From Actinomycetota bacterium (GTDB lineage: Bacteria; Actinomycetota; Humimicrobiia; Humimicrobiales; Humimicrobiaceae): DNA of 7,376 nt. The DNA lies in NCBI GenBank assembly GCA_018894445.1, contig JAHIPJ010000197.1:1-7376 (forward strand), read 5' to 3'. The position numbers and the translations under genes were made by a program. Of the stretch, positions 1-6,989 are shown one piece after another. The notes under the pieces are model-generated. The model was not told the DNA's origin. It saw only the letters and a list, made by a program, of their open reading frames with translations, and did no database searches. Every line of letters starts with the position of its first letter. Positions within the stretch are counted from its first letter, which is position 1.

Positions 1-88
1 AGACAGAGAGGAAAATGTCTACCCTATGGTAGCGCCAGGTTCCCCAATAAGTGAAATGTTAGAAAGTGAAATGTTAGAAGGTGTATAG
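1..88 (+). CDS. ilvB: Acetolactate synthase large subunit, C-terminal end (5' partial)
   Basis: Only the last 28 codons are visible; the first whole codon begins at base 2 and the TAG stop is at 86-88. The readable tail contains ENVYPMVAPGSPISEML, which matches the conserved C-terminal end of the catalytic subunit of acetohydroxyacid synthase (usually E-x-N-V-x-P-M-V-x-P-G). That enzyme is thiamine-diphosphate dependent and condenses pyruvate with pyruvate or 2-ketobutyrate in the first common step of branched-chain amino acid synthesis. The regulatory subunit gene ilvN follows after 18 bases, the usual ilvB-ilvN order, which strongly supports the call from so short a piece. The last residues are odd: SEMLE occurs twice in a row, encoded by an exact 15-base duplication. 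Catalytic and cofactor residues lie outside the window and cannot be checked. Confidence 0.85.
   Translation, partial: DREENVYPMVAPGSPISEMLESEMLEGV
50..79 (+). repeat. Perfect 15-bp tandem duplication in the ilvB tail
   Basis: The 15-base unit AGTGAAATGTTAGAA occupies 50-64 and repeats without mismatch at 65-79. It is in frame and encodes SEMLE-SEMLE just before the final Gly-Val and the stop codon. The simplest reading is a recent in-frame replication slippage that lengthened the C-terminus by five residues. A functional role is not implied. Confidence 0.9.
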
Positions 89-106
89 AGGGGAAAAGGT
101 AATATT

Positions 107-589
107 ATGAATCATATCATTTCAGTTTTAGTTGAAAACAAAGCAGGGGTGCTGGCAAAGATATCCGGATTATTCAGCAGAAGAGGTTTTAATATTGAAA
201 GCCTGGCGGTAGGTCCAACTGATGATGAAAAAATATCCAGGATCACTATTGTGGTAAATGCGGAAGAGCATAGTATTGAACAGATTATAAAACAGCTTTA
301 TAAACTGATAAACGTAATAAAGATTCAGGAGCTGGATCCATCGAATATTGTGGAAAGGGAACTGGTTCTTATAAAGGTGAATGCTGATTCCAAAACCAGG
401 CCTGAAATACTGGAAATAGTAACTGTTTTTAGGGCAAACATTGTAGATGTTGCTAAAAAAACTATAATGATTGAAATTACCGGAAACAGCAGGAAAGTAA
501 AAGGACTGGAAGAGTTGCTCAGGCCATTCGGGATACTTGAACTGGTCAGAACAGGTAAAATTGCCTGCAGCAGGGGCAGTAAATATTAA
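107..589 (+). CDS. ilvN: Acetolactate synthase small (regulatory) subunit
   Basis: This 160-residue protein is the feedback-control subunit of acetohydroxyacid synthase; it activates the IlvB catalytic subunit and normally confers valine inhibition. An N-terminal ACT domain covers about residues 3-77, with the family signature GLFSRRGFNIESL at 21-33. The rest (about 80-160) is the second ACT-like domain, ending in the usual SRG-x-K motif (residues 155-159). Asn11, Gly14 and Asn29 align with the E. coli IlvH positions that form the valine site; position 17 is Ala where E. coli IlvH has Ser. Length matches the family (about 160-170). The ATG at 107 is preceded by AAAGG about 7 bases upstream. 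The bacterial literature uses both ilvN and ilvH for this gene. It is cytosolic and cotranscribed with ilvB by spacing. Valine sensitivity is inferred, not shown. Confidence 0.96.
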   Translation: MNHIISVLVENKAGVLAKISGLFSRRGFNIESLAVGPTDDEKISRITIVVNAEEHSIEQIIKQLYKLINVIKIQELDPSNIVERELVLIKVNADSKTRPEILEIVTVFRANIVDVAKKTIMIEITGNSRKVKGLEELLRPFGILELVRTGKIACSRGSKY

Positions 590-650
590 CTAACAGGATA
601 TTAATTAAAAGGATATATGTTAATGGGATAATATTTATAATAAAGCTATT

Positions 651-659
651 AGAAAGGGA
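651..659 (+). promoter_or_regulatory. Ribosome binding site that bears on the aminotransferase start
   Basis: AGAAAGGGA lies 9 bases before the ATG at 669 but only 3 bases before the in-frame TTG at 663. Spacing and codon strength both favour ATG 669 as the true start. Confidence 0.6.
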
Positions 660-668
660 AGTTTGAAA

Positions 669-1835
669 ATGGTAAAAAAATATATAATGACTCCGGGCCC
701 CACTCCTATATCCGAGGAGGTAATGCTGGAGCATGCAAGACCTCTTATGCACCACAGGTCCCCAGAGTTTTCAAAAATATTTATTGAGGTTACAGAAAAA
801 TTAAAAAAACTTTTTAAAACAAAAAATGATGTTTTTATATTAACATCTTCAGGAACAGGTGCAATGGAAGCTGCAGTAACCAACTTCTTTGCCACCGGGG
901 ATAAAGTACTGGTCGCAAATGTAGGAAATTTTGGAGAAAGATTTAAAAAAATTAGCAGCAGGTTTAAGCTTGAAGTCATTTCCCTTGACTATGAGTGGGG
1001 AGATGCAGCAAATCCTGAAGACATTAAAAAAGCGCTTGATGATAATCCTGATATAAAAGGGGTTATGGTTCAGTTCAGCGAAACGTCAACAGGTGCAATA
1101 AATGATATAAAGGCCATAGGAAATATTGTAAAAAACTATCCTGCAATCCTTATAGTAGATGCCATCAGTGGTCTGGGAGCATCGGATATGAGAACGGATG
1201 AATGGAATCTCGATGTTGTTGCCGGAGGGTCGCAGAAAGCACTAAGTGCTCCTACAGGTGTTGCATTTATGAGCATAAGCGATAAAGCATGGAAACTTAA
1301 TGAAAAATCAGACCTGCCCAGGTTTTATTTCGATCTTGCAACAGCCAGGAATTATTCCCAGAAGACACCACCCCAGACACCATGGACTCCGGGAATATCA
1401 ATAATTGTGGCTATGAATAAAGCACTTGATATGCTGTTCGAAGAAGGTCTGGAAAAAGTATTTAAAAGACATAAAGTACTGGCATTGGCAGCACAGAAAG
1501 CAGTAGAAAAACTTGGTCTCGAACTTCTGGTAAGGGACGAAAACAAAAGGGGATTTTCAGTTACTTCCATAAAGGTCCCTGAAGGCATTGATGCAAAAGA
1601 GCTTACCAAAACTATGAGGGTAAAATATGGAGTAACTATTGCCGGTGGGCAAGGTAAGCTTTCAGGAAAGATTATAAGAATTGGACATCTTGGATATTTC
1701 GGGATGTTTGACATCATTATTGCTATATCTGCATTAGAGATGACCTTAAAAGAGCTTGGATATAAATTTGAGGTAGGTTCTGGTATTACTGAAGCGGAGA
1801 GAATATTTATGGAAAATAATTATTTGAACGACTGA
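669..1835 (+). CDS. Class V PLP aminotransferase (alanine-glyoxylate / serine-pyruvate type), probable partner of SerA
   Basis: A 388-residue fold-type I PLP enzyme of the AGAT/serine-pyruvate family (TM1400/PucG-like). Counting from ATG 669, the N-terminal TPGPTP motif is at 8-13 and the cofactor phosphate-binding SSGTGAMEA at 60-68. The conserved Asp of VDAISG is near residue 164. The Schiff-base lysine is Lys190 in [16 protein letters not shown] (29-34) and the C-terminal region with IRIGHLG (336-342) are also typical. Length fits the family (about 360-390). It sits 26 bases before serA and ends in tandem stops (TGA TAA). In methanogens and some bacteria a class V enzyme of this kind, next to or paired with SerA, makes phosphoserine from phosphohydroxypyruvate (for example MJ0959 in Methanocaldococcus). 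That role is the best inference here; glyoxylate or pyruvate as substrate, with alanine or serine, is the alternative. An in-frame TTG at 663 would add two residues. Confidence 0.9.
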   Translation: MVKKYIMTPGPTPISEEVMLEHARPLMHHRSPEFSKIFIEVTEKLKKLFKTKNDVFILTSSGTGAMEAAVTNFFATGDKVLVANVGNFGERFKKISSRFKLEVISLDYEWGDAANPEDIKKALDDNPDIKGVMVQFSETSTGAINDIKAIGNIVKNYPAILIVDAISGLGASDMRTDEWNLDVVAGGSQKALSAPTGVAFMSISDKAWKLNEKSDLPRFYFDLATARNYSQKTPPQTPWTPGISIIVAMNKALDMLFEEGLEKVFKRHKVLALAAQKAVEKLGLELLVRDENKRGFSVTSIKVPEGIDAKELTKTMRVKYGVTIAGGQGKLSGKIIRIGHLGYFGMFDIIIAISALEMTLKELGYKFEVGSGITEAERIFMENNYLND

Positions 1836-1861
1836 TAAAGCAAATAATAGAGGAACTAAAT

Positions 1862-3451
1862 ATGAATAAAAAAATATTAATTACTGACGGTATTTCAGGC
1901 GAAGCTAAAAAGAAACTTGAGGAGCAATTTATTGTGGAGGAGAAGAAAGGTCTGTCTCCCGAGAAGCTTAAAGAAGAGATTAAAGGTGTGAGCGCTATAA
2001 TAATAAGGAGCGCCACCAGGCTAACAGCTGATATTATTGAAGCAGCTAATAAGCTTGAAATTATCGGAAGGGCAGGTATAGGAGTGGATAATGTAGACGT
2101 TTCAGCAGCTACCAAAAAGGGTATTATAGTAGTAAATGCTCCTACCAGTAACGCGGTTACTGTTGCAGAGCACACCATAGCTCTTATGCTTTCTTTAGTC
2201 CGGAAAATTCCAGAGGCTAATTACTCCTTAAAAAGCGGCAAGTGGGAGAAGTCAAAATTTAAAGGTATTGAACTGGAGGGAAAAACACTTGGCATAGTAG
2301 GTTTTGGACAGATAGGAGGACTGGTTGCAAAAAAAGCTATCGGACTGGGTATGAAAGTAATCGCATACGATCCGTTTGTATCTGAAGACCGGTTTAAACA
2401 ACTGGAGATAAAAAAAGCTGACAGGCTGAAGGACATTTATAAGGAAGCTGATTTTATTTCAATACACCTGCCCAAAAACAAAGATACCCTGGGAATGTTT
2501 GATAAGGCAGAGTTTTATAAGATGAAAAAAGGGACAATAATATTAAATGTTTCAAGAGGCGGCATAGTAGTAGAAAAAGATCTTGCAGAAGCCATCAAGA
2601 ATGGTCAAATAGGAGGTGCTGCACTTGATGTTTATGAAGTGGAGCCATGCACTGATTCCCCTGTTTTTAAACTGGAAGAAGTAATATGCACACCTCATTT
2701 AGGGGCATCTACTGCAGAAGCCCAGGATAGGGCAGGGACTACAATTGCAGAACAGGTTATCGATGTACTTAATGGAAAAACTGCCGCTTTCCCGGTAAAT
2801 GCACCGGCTATAAGACCGGAACTAATGGAAGTCCTGTCACCTTTCTTTGAATTGTGTGAGAACCTCGGCAGCTTGTTTATAAATTTATTTGAAGGTAATC
2901 TGGATAGCTTGAAGATTGGATATTATGGAAAAGTGTCTGAATATGATGTGAGGGTCCCAACATCCGTTATACTGGTAAAAATACTGGAAAGATATTCAGC
3001 GGAAAATGTAAATCTGGTAAATGTTGATCTATTGACCAGGGAAATGGGCCTTAAAGTAAAAGAAGTAAAGAGCAGCCAGTCAAAGGATTTTATAAATTTA
3101 ATTACTCTGGAGGGAAAAGGGAAAGACAGTGAACTTTCCATCTCAGGGACTACTACAGGTAAAAAGGATACCCCCAGATTCATTGCTATTGATAAGTTTG
3201 AAATAGATATGGTTCCTTCAAAATATATGGCTTTTTTGAGATATAAGGATATTCCGGGTCAGATTGGTAAAATAGGAACTTCTTTCGGCGAGTTAAATGT
3301 AAATATTGCATCAATGCATGTAGGAAGAAAAAAGATGAGCGGGGATGCAGTAATGGGCTTGAATCTGGATAATGAAGTGACTCCTGAGATGATAGAAGAA
3401 TTTAAAAAGCTTTCGGGTTTTAAAAATATCAAAATAGTTACTCTTTATTAA
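1862..3451 (+). CDS. serA: D-3-phosphoglycerate dehydrogenase, long ACT-domain form
   Basis: This 529-residue cytosolic enzyme oxidises 3-phosphoglycerate to 3-phosphohydroxypyruvate with NAD, the committed step of serine synthesis. The substrate-binding half (about 1-98 and 290-315) flanks a Rossmann domain with GFGQIG at 147-152 and Asp170, which should bind the NAD ribose. The 2-hydroxyacid dehydrogenase catalytic set is complete: Arg232 (NVSRGG), Glu261 (DVYEVEP) and His279 (TPHLGAST). An allosteric substrate-binding (ASB) domain spans roughly 318-450, and a C-terminal ACT domain spans about 457-529 ([10 protein letters not shown]). This is the type I architecture, about 525-530 residues, as in Bacillus and Mycobacterium. 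Serine feedback through the ACT domain is known in some members and is only inferred here. The ATG at 1862 has AGAGGA 7 bases upstream. Its neighbour on the 5' side is the candidate transaminase for the next step. Confidence 0.97.
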   Translation: MNKKILITDGISGEAKKKLEEQFIVEEKKGLSPEKLKEEIKGVSAIIIRSATRLTADIIEAANKLEIIGRAGIGVDNVDVSAATKKGIIVVNAPTSNAVTVAEHTIALMLSLVRKIPEANYSLKSGKWEKSKFKGIELEGKTLGIVGFGQIGGLVAKKAIGLGMKVIAYDPFVSEDRFKQLEIKKADRLKDIYKEADFISIHLPKNKDTLGMFDKAEFYKMKKGTIILNVSRGGIVVEKDLAEAIKNGQIGGAALDVYEVEPCTDSPVFKLEEVICTPHLGASTAEAQDRAGTTIAEQVIDVLNGKTAAFPVNAPAIRPELMEVLSPFFELCENLGSLFINLFEGNLDSLKIGYYGKVSEYDVRVPTSVILVKILERYSAENVNLVNVDLLTREMGLKVKEVKSSQSKDFINLITLEGKGKDSELSISGTTTGKKDTPRFIAIDKFEIDMVPSKYMAFLRYKDIPGQIGKIGTSFGELNVNIASMHVGRKKMSGDAVMGLNLDNEVTPEMIEEFKKLSGFKNIKIVTLY

Positions 3452-3483
3452 ATATGGAGATTATAGATAAAAGCTTGAATATT

Positions 3484-3490
3484 AGAAGGA
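3484..3490 (+). promoter_or_regulatory. Ribosome binding site with ambiguous leuA start
   Basis: AGAAGGA lies 4 bases before an in-frame TTG (3495) and 13 bases before ATG (3504). Neither spacing is ideal. ATG 3504 was chosen because it is the stronger codon and gives the short N-terminus usual before the [10 protein letters not shown] motif. Confidence 0.5.
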
Positions 3491-3503
3491 TTAGTTGATT
3501 ATA

Positions 3504-5015
3504 ATGGAAAATAAGATTTATATATTTGATACCACCTTGAGAGATGGGGAACAGGCGCCTGGCATACATTTGAGCACAAAGGAAAAACTGGAAATAGCCC
3601 AGCAGCTTGCCAGGCTAAATGTGGATATTATAGAAGCCGGTTTTCCGATATCGTCAAAAAGTGATTTTAATTCGGTAAAGGAGATATCAGGCAAGATTAA
3701 AGATAGGAGGATTGCCGCTCTCGCCAGGGCAAATTTTAAGGATATCGATGCTGCCGGTGAAGCTCTGAAGGGAGCAAAACAACCTGTAATACATACTTTC
3801 ATCTCCTCGTCCGATATTCATCTGCAGTATCAGTTAAAGAAAAGCAGAGAAGAAGTACTCGAGCTTGCAGAAGAAGCTGTAAAAAGAAGTCTTAAATATA
3901 CGGACATGGTTGAGTTTTCGGCAATGGATGCAACAAGAAGCGACTGGAAATTCTTATGCAAATTATTTGAAGTTGTAATAAGAAGCGGCGCCAGGGTCAT
4001 AAATATCCCTGATACAGTAGGTTATGTTATTCCAAACGAGTTTGCAGGTATGATAGATTATATTTTTGAAAATACCAGAGGTATAGAAGATGTAATAGTA
4101 AGCGTACACTGCCATGATGATCTCGGACTTGCTGTTGCCAATTCACTAATGGCTATAGAACATGGGGTAAGACAGGTTGAATGTACAGTAAATGGTATCG
4201 GTGAGAGAGCTGGGAATGCTTCACTGGAAGAAGTGGTTATGATTATTGATACCAGGAAAAAAGATTTGGGAGTATATACTGATATTAATATAAGTGAGAT
4301 TACAAGTACCAGTAGTATAGTAAAGTCACTGACCGGTTATGTTGTTGCACCTAATAAGGCAATAGTAGGTAAGAACGCATTTAGCCACGAAGCCGGGATA
4401 CATCAGGATGGAATGTTAAAAGACAGGTCTACTTATGAAATAATAAAACCTGAAAATATCGGTTTAAGATCATCAAAACTTGTACTGGGTAAGCATTCGG
4501 GCCGGCATGCATTTATAAAGAGATTAACGGAACTTGGTATTCAGCTGAAAGAAGAGGACCTGGAAAAGGCTTTTGAAAGATTTAAAAGCCTTGCGGAAAA
4601 GAAAGGTGCCATTAATGACCAGGATATCAAAGCTATAGTAGAAAATGAATTGAGGGAGGTTCCGGAGCATTTCTCGCTGAAGTATTATAAGGTTCAAAGT
4701 GGTTCAAATATCCAGGCAACTTCTACAGTAGGTATAGAGATAGAGGGCAGAGTCCACAAAGGCTCTTCAACCGGTGATGGTCCGGTGGATGCTTCATTTA
4801 AGGCTATTGATAAAATAACAAAGATAAATGCAAAATTAGTGGAATATAACATAGAAGCTGTATCCGGAGGTAAGGATGCACTGGGGTCGGTTAAAATAGT
4901 AGTGAGTACCAATGGCACAGAAGTTATGGGCAGCGGCATAAGCACGGATATAGTCGAGGCAAGCATAAAGGCCTATATTGATGCAATGAACAGGATAGTG
5001 GAAAGTACGGAATAA
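3504..5015 (+). CDS. leuA: 2-isopropylmalate synthase
   Basis: This 503-residue enzyme condenses acetyl-CoA with 2-ketoisovalerate, the first committed leucine step. It is a DRE-TIM metallolyase. Numbering from ATG 3504, [10 protein letters not shown] sits at 8-17 and carries metal ligand Asp9 and catalytic Arg13. HCHDD at 202-206 supplies metal ligands His202 and His204, and Asn238 of [11 protein letters not shown] is the remaining ligand. [14 protein letters not shown] (292-305) and [11 protein letters not shown] (310-320) are typical LeuA linker motifs. A C-terminal LeuA allosteric domain (about 394-500) includes [12 protein letters not shown], the region that binds leucine in the family. 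Length matches the short bacterial LeuA form (about 510). LeuA-like citramalate synthases exist, but a separate CimA follows and leuCD is adjacent, so isopropylmalate synthase is preferred. A TTG start at 3495 would add three residues. Confidence 0.93.
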   Translation: MENKIYIFDTTLRDGEQAPGIHLSTKEKLEIAQQLARLNVDIIEAGFPISSKSDFNSVKEISGKIKDRRIAALARANFKDIDAAGEALKGAKQPVIHTFISSSDIHLQYQLKKSREEVLELAEEAVKRSLKYTDMVEFSAMDATRSDWKFLCKLFEVVIRSGARVINIPDTVGYVIPNEFAGMIDYIFENTRGIEDVIVSVHCHDDLGLAVANSLMAIEHGVRQVECTVNGIGERAGNASLEEVVMIIDTRKKDLGVYTDINISEITSTSSIVKSLTGYVVAPNKAIVGKNAFSHEAGIHQDGMLKDRSTYEIIKPENIGLRSSKLVLGKHSGRHAFIKRLTELGIQLKEEDLEKAFERFKSLAEKKGAINDQDIKAIVENELREVPEHFSLKYYKVQSGSNIQATSTVGIEIEGRVHKGSSTGDGPVDASFKAIDKITKINAKLVEYNIEAVSGGKDALGSVKIVVSTNGTEVMGSGISTDIVEASIKAYIDAMNRIVESTE

Positions 5016-5120
5016 GAAAATGCAGAGTAAGAAAGTATAGATTAACAGATTTCAGATTGAATTAAATAAAGTAAATAATAAATTAAATTTTTATTAGGTT
5101 AAGAAGGGAACTTTATAAAG
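5016..5120 (+). other. Longest intergenic gap (leuA-leuC), very AT-rich
   Basis: These 105 bases hold no ORF of note. They contain an AT-only inverted repeat (arms TAATAAA at 5076-5082 and TTTATTA at 5090-5096, 7-base loop) and a leuC ribosome site near the end. No GC-rich hairpin with a T-run is present, so a classical intrinsic terminator is not supported. I see no confident promoter. Confidence 0.6.
5102..5109 (+). promoter_or_regulatory. Ribosome binding site for the TTG-started leuC
   Basis: AGAAGGGA stands 11 bases before TTG 5121. No in-frame ATG occurs until the middle of a conserved region (DITMP, residue 44), so this slightly long spacing with a TTG start is the best supported initiation site. 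Confidence 0.65.
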
Positions 5121-6398
5121 TTGAGCGATAAAAATAAACCGCAAACAATAGCGCAGAAAATACTGGCTTATCATTGCGGCAGGGATCATGTGTCTGAAGG
5201 TGAAATAGTAAATGCAGATGTAGATATTGTACTCGGTAACGACATCACAATGCCTATTGCAATTGAGGAATTTGATAAAATTGGCACGGGCAGAGTTTTT
5301 AATAAGGAAAAAGTGGTTATAGTACCTGACCATTTTGCGCCTAATAAGGATATAAAATCAGCGCAGCAGTGTAAATTTATCAGGGAATTTGCCAGGGAAC
5401 AGGATATCAAAAATTATTTTGAAGTGGGAAAAATGGGCATTGAGCACGCGCTGCTTCCTGAATTGGGTCTGGTACTGCCTGGTAACCTGGTGGTAGGGGC
5501 GGATTCTCACACCTGTACCTATGGTGCCCTTGGAGCGGCCTCAACTGGCGTTGGAAGCACGGATGTAGCTGTTGCAATGGCTACCAGCAGGCTCTGGTTC
5601 ATGGTGCCTAAAACGATAAAATTCATCTACAGCGGCAGTTTAAAGAAATGGATAACAGGAAAGGACTTAATACTTTATACAATAGGCCTAATAGGAGTGG
5701 ACGGTGCGCTTTACAGATCCATGGAATTTGTAGGTCCGGTTATAGAAAAACTGTCTATGGATTCCAGATTTACAATGTCTAATATGGCTATAGAAGCAGG
5801 CGGGAAATTTGGAATATTTGAGGTTGATGGTACAACTGAAGAGTTTTTGAAATCAAGGTCTAATGGAAATTATAAAATATTTAAAAGTGATCCTGATGTC
5901 GAGTATGAGAAGATATATAATATAAACTGTTCAAACATAGAATTACAGGTAGCAGCTCCGCATCTTCCCTCTAATGCAAGAAATGCCAGGAATTTATCCA
6001 ATGTTACCATAGATCAGGTAGTAATAGGTTCCTGCACCAATGGAAGGATGGAAGATTTAAGAATTGCGGCAGAAATTTTAAATGGCAGGAAAGTAGACGG
6101 AAATGTAAGGACCATAATAATTCCTGCTACTCAAAACATATATCTTGAGGCATTAAAAAAAGGTTATATCGAAATTTTTATAAATTCCGGCTGTGCGGTA
6201 AGCACTCCAACCTGCGGACCCTGTCTGGGGGGCCATATGGGCGTACTGGCGGAAGGCGAAAGGGCTGTATCTACAACCAATAGAAATTTTGTAGGCAGGA
6301 TGGGTCATCCAAAAAGTGAAGTATATCTCAGCGGTCCGGCGGTTGCTGCTGCATCTGCAGTAGCAGGTAGAATAGCCACCCCGGAGGAGGTTATGTAA
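5121..6398 (+). CDS. leuC: 3-isopropylmalate dehydratase, large subunit (short/split LeuC type)
   Basis: This 425-residue subunit carries the [4Fe-4S] cluster of isopropylmalate isomerase, which converts 2-isopropylmalate to 3-isopropylmalate through dimethylmaleate-type dehydration. Cluster ligands are visible as Cys305 (GSCTNGR, 303-309), Cys365 and Cys368 ([10 protein letters not shown]). The aconitase-family [14 protein letters not shown] motif (126-139) is intact. The length of about 420 residues matches the archaeal/clostridial LeuC-HacA type, not the 465-residue enterobacterial LeuC. The gene starts with TTG; an ATG would cut into the conserved N-terminal domain. It overlaps leuD by one base (TAATG at 6396-6400), so the two subunits are likely made in stoichiometric amounts. 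Homoaconitase or citramalate isomerase activity cannot be excluded from sequence; the family is often promiscuous, and leuA and cimA nearby make isopropylmalate and citramalate the likely substrates. Confidence 0.93.
   Translation: MSDKNKPQTIAQKILAYHCGRDHVSEGEIVNADVDIVLGNDITMPIAIEEFDKIGTGRVFNKEKVVIVPDHFAPNKDIKSAQQCKFIREFAREQDIKNYFEVGKMGIEHALLPELGLVLPGNLVVGADSHTCTYGALGAASTGVGSTDVAVAMATSRLWFMVPKTIKFIYSGSLKKWITGKDLILYTIGLIGVDGALYRSMEFVGPVIEKLSMDSRFTMSNMAIEAGGKFGIFEVDGTTEEFLKSRSNGNYKIFKSDPDVEYEKIYNINCSNIELQVAAPHLPSNARNARNLSNVTIDQVVIGSCTNGRMEDLRIAAEILNGRKVDGNVRTIIIPATQNIYLEALKKGYIEIFINSGCAVSTPTCGPCLGGHMGVLAEGERAVSTTNRNFVGRMGHPKSEVYLSGPAVAAASAVAGRIATPEEVM
6383..6390 (+). promoter_or_regulatory. Strong ribosome binding site for leuD inside the leuC end
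   Basis: GGAGGAGG, the best Shine-Dalgarno match in the window, overlaps the Pro-Glu-Glu codons at the end of leuC and sits 7 bases before the leuD ATG at 6398. It decides the leuD start and, with the TAATG overlap, points to translational coupling. Confidence 0.85.
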
Positions 6399-6892
6399 TG
6401 ATAATAAGGGAAAAAGCGATAAAATATGGGGATAATGTTGATACTGATGTAATAATACCGGCTAGATACCTTAATACCACTGAGGATAGAGAGCTGGCTT
6501 CGCATTGCTTTGAGGGTCTGGATAAAGATTTTAAAGAGAAGGTAAATGAAAGAAAAATAATAGTTGCAGGCAATAATTTCGGCTGCGGTTCTTCCAGGGA
6601 GCATGCTCCGCTGTCAATAAAAGCAAGTGGGGTGAAGGCTATAATTGCCAGCTCATTTGCCCGCATATTTTTTAGAAATGCTATAAATATAGGGCTTCCG
6701 GTTATCGCTAGCAGCCAGGCAAGTGATTTTATACAGGATGGGGATGAACTGGAAATAGATTTAAACAAAGGGGAAATCACAGATGTTACAAGAGACAAAA
6801 TTTTTAATATAAATCCACTTCCTGAGTTTATCCAGGGGATAATAAGAAGCGGCGGCTATGTAAAATTTACTAAAGAAAATATAAGAAAATAA
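6398..6892 (+). CDS. leuD: 3-isopropylmalate dehydratase, small subunit
   Basis: This 164-residue swivel-domain subunit pairs with LeuC and contributes substrate-recognition residues. GDNVDTDVIIPARYL (11-25) is the family N-terminal motif, and FGCGSSREHAP (61-71) is the signature loop of the aconitase swivel domain, with the Ser and Arg that contact substrate. The short length (about 160-170) matches the archaeal/clostridial LeuD that partners short LeuC, not the roughly 200-residue enterobacterial form. The loop after Arg23, reading YLNT at 24-27, lies where chain-length specificity is set in methanogen homologues, and its sequence looks like isopropylmalate rather than homoaconitate use. 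That reading is an inference. leuB does not follow directly; a small ORF and cimA do. Confidence 0.94.
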   Translation: MIIREKAIKYGDNVDTDVIIPARYLNTTEDRELASHCFEGLDKDFKEKVNERKIIVAGNNFGCGSSREHAPLSIKASGVKAIIASSFARIFFRNAINIGLPVIASSQASDFIQDGDELEIDLNKGEITDVTRDKIFNINPLPEFIQGIIRSGGYVKFTKENIRK

Positions 6893-6921
6893 ACAGTCTA
6901 TGATTATAGTGATTCATAAAT

Positions 6922-6926
6922 AGGAA
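6922..6926 (+). promoter_or_regulatory. Possible ribosome binding site of the small ORF
   Basis: AGGAA lies 6 bases before ATG 6933, a good spacing, and only 2 bases before a competing out-of-frame ATG at 6929, which would give a 9-codon ORF. Confidence 0.4.
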
Positions 6927-6932
6927 CGATGT

Positions 6933-6989
6933 ATGTCAAAATTAAAAGAAGTTTTTAGTAAGGTATATAAAGGTGACACTTTCAAATGA
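6933..6989 (+). CDS. Putative 18-residue small ORF coupled to cimA
   Basis: The predicted peptide is MSKLKEVFSKVYKGDTFK. It is lysine-rich, with no membrane segment and no run of Leu, Ile or Val codons, so it does not look like a classical branched-chain attenuator leader. It has its own plausible ribosome site and ends in the TGA of an ATGA overlap (6986-6989) with the cimA start, the common geometry of translational coupling. I do not recognise a family. It could be a real microprotein, a coupling leader that drives ribosomes onto cimA, the remnant of a lost gene between leuD and cimA, or a chance ORF. cimA also has its own site, AAAGGTGA at 6969-6976, within the small ORF. Without conservation data the coding call remains weak. 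Confidence 0.3.
   Translation: MSKLKEVFSKVYKGDTFK
6969..6976 (+). promoter_or_regulatory. Ribosome binding site for cimA
   Basis: AAAGGTGA ends 9 bases before ATG 6986. An in-frame TGA at 6974-6976 blocks any upstream start, so the ATG is fixed. Confidence 0.75.

Noticed and set aside
1..106. Leader, T-box or attenuator for the operon
   Set aside because: The start of ilvB and its upstream region are outside the window, and the visible bases are coding plus an 18-base spacer.
636..641. Perfect TATAAT before the aminotransferase gene
   Set aside because: No TTGACA-like element at 16-18 bases upstream, and the surrounding gap is almost all A and T, so a match is expected by chance.
3504..5015. 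leuA product as a citramalate or homocitrate synthase
   Set aside because: The LeuA linker and allosteric-domain motifs are present, leuCD follows, and a separate CimA-type gene lies downstream. Substrate still needs assay, but LeuA is the best call.
6898..6909. Small inverted repeat CTAT-GATT-ATAG after leuD
   Set aside because: A 4-bp AT-rich stem without a following T-run is too weak for a terminator.
6929..6958. Alternative 9-codon ORF from ATG 6929
   Set aside because: Its ribosome site would be only 2 bases away and the stop does not couple to cimA; the ATG 6933 frame fits better.
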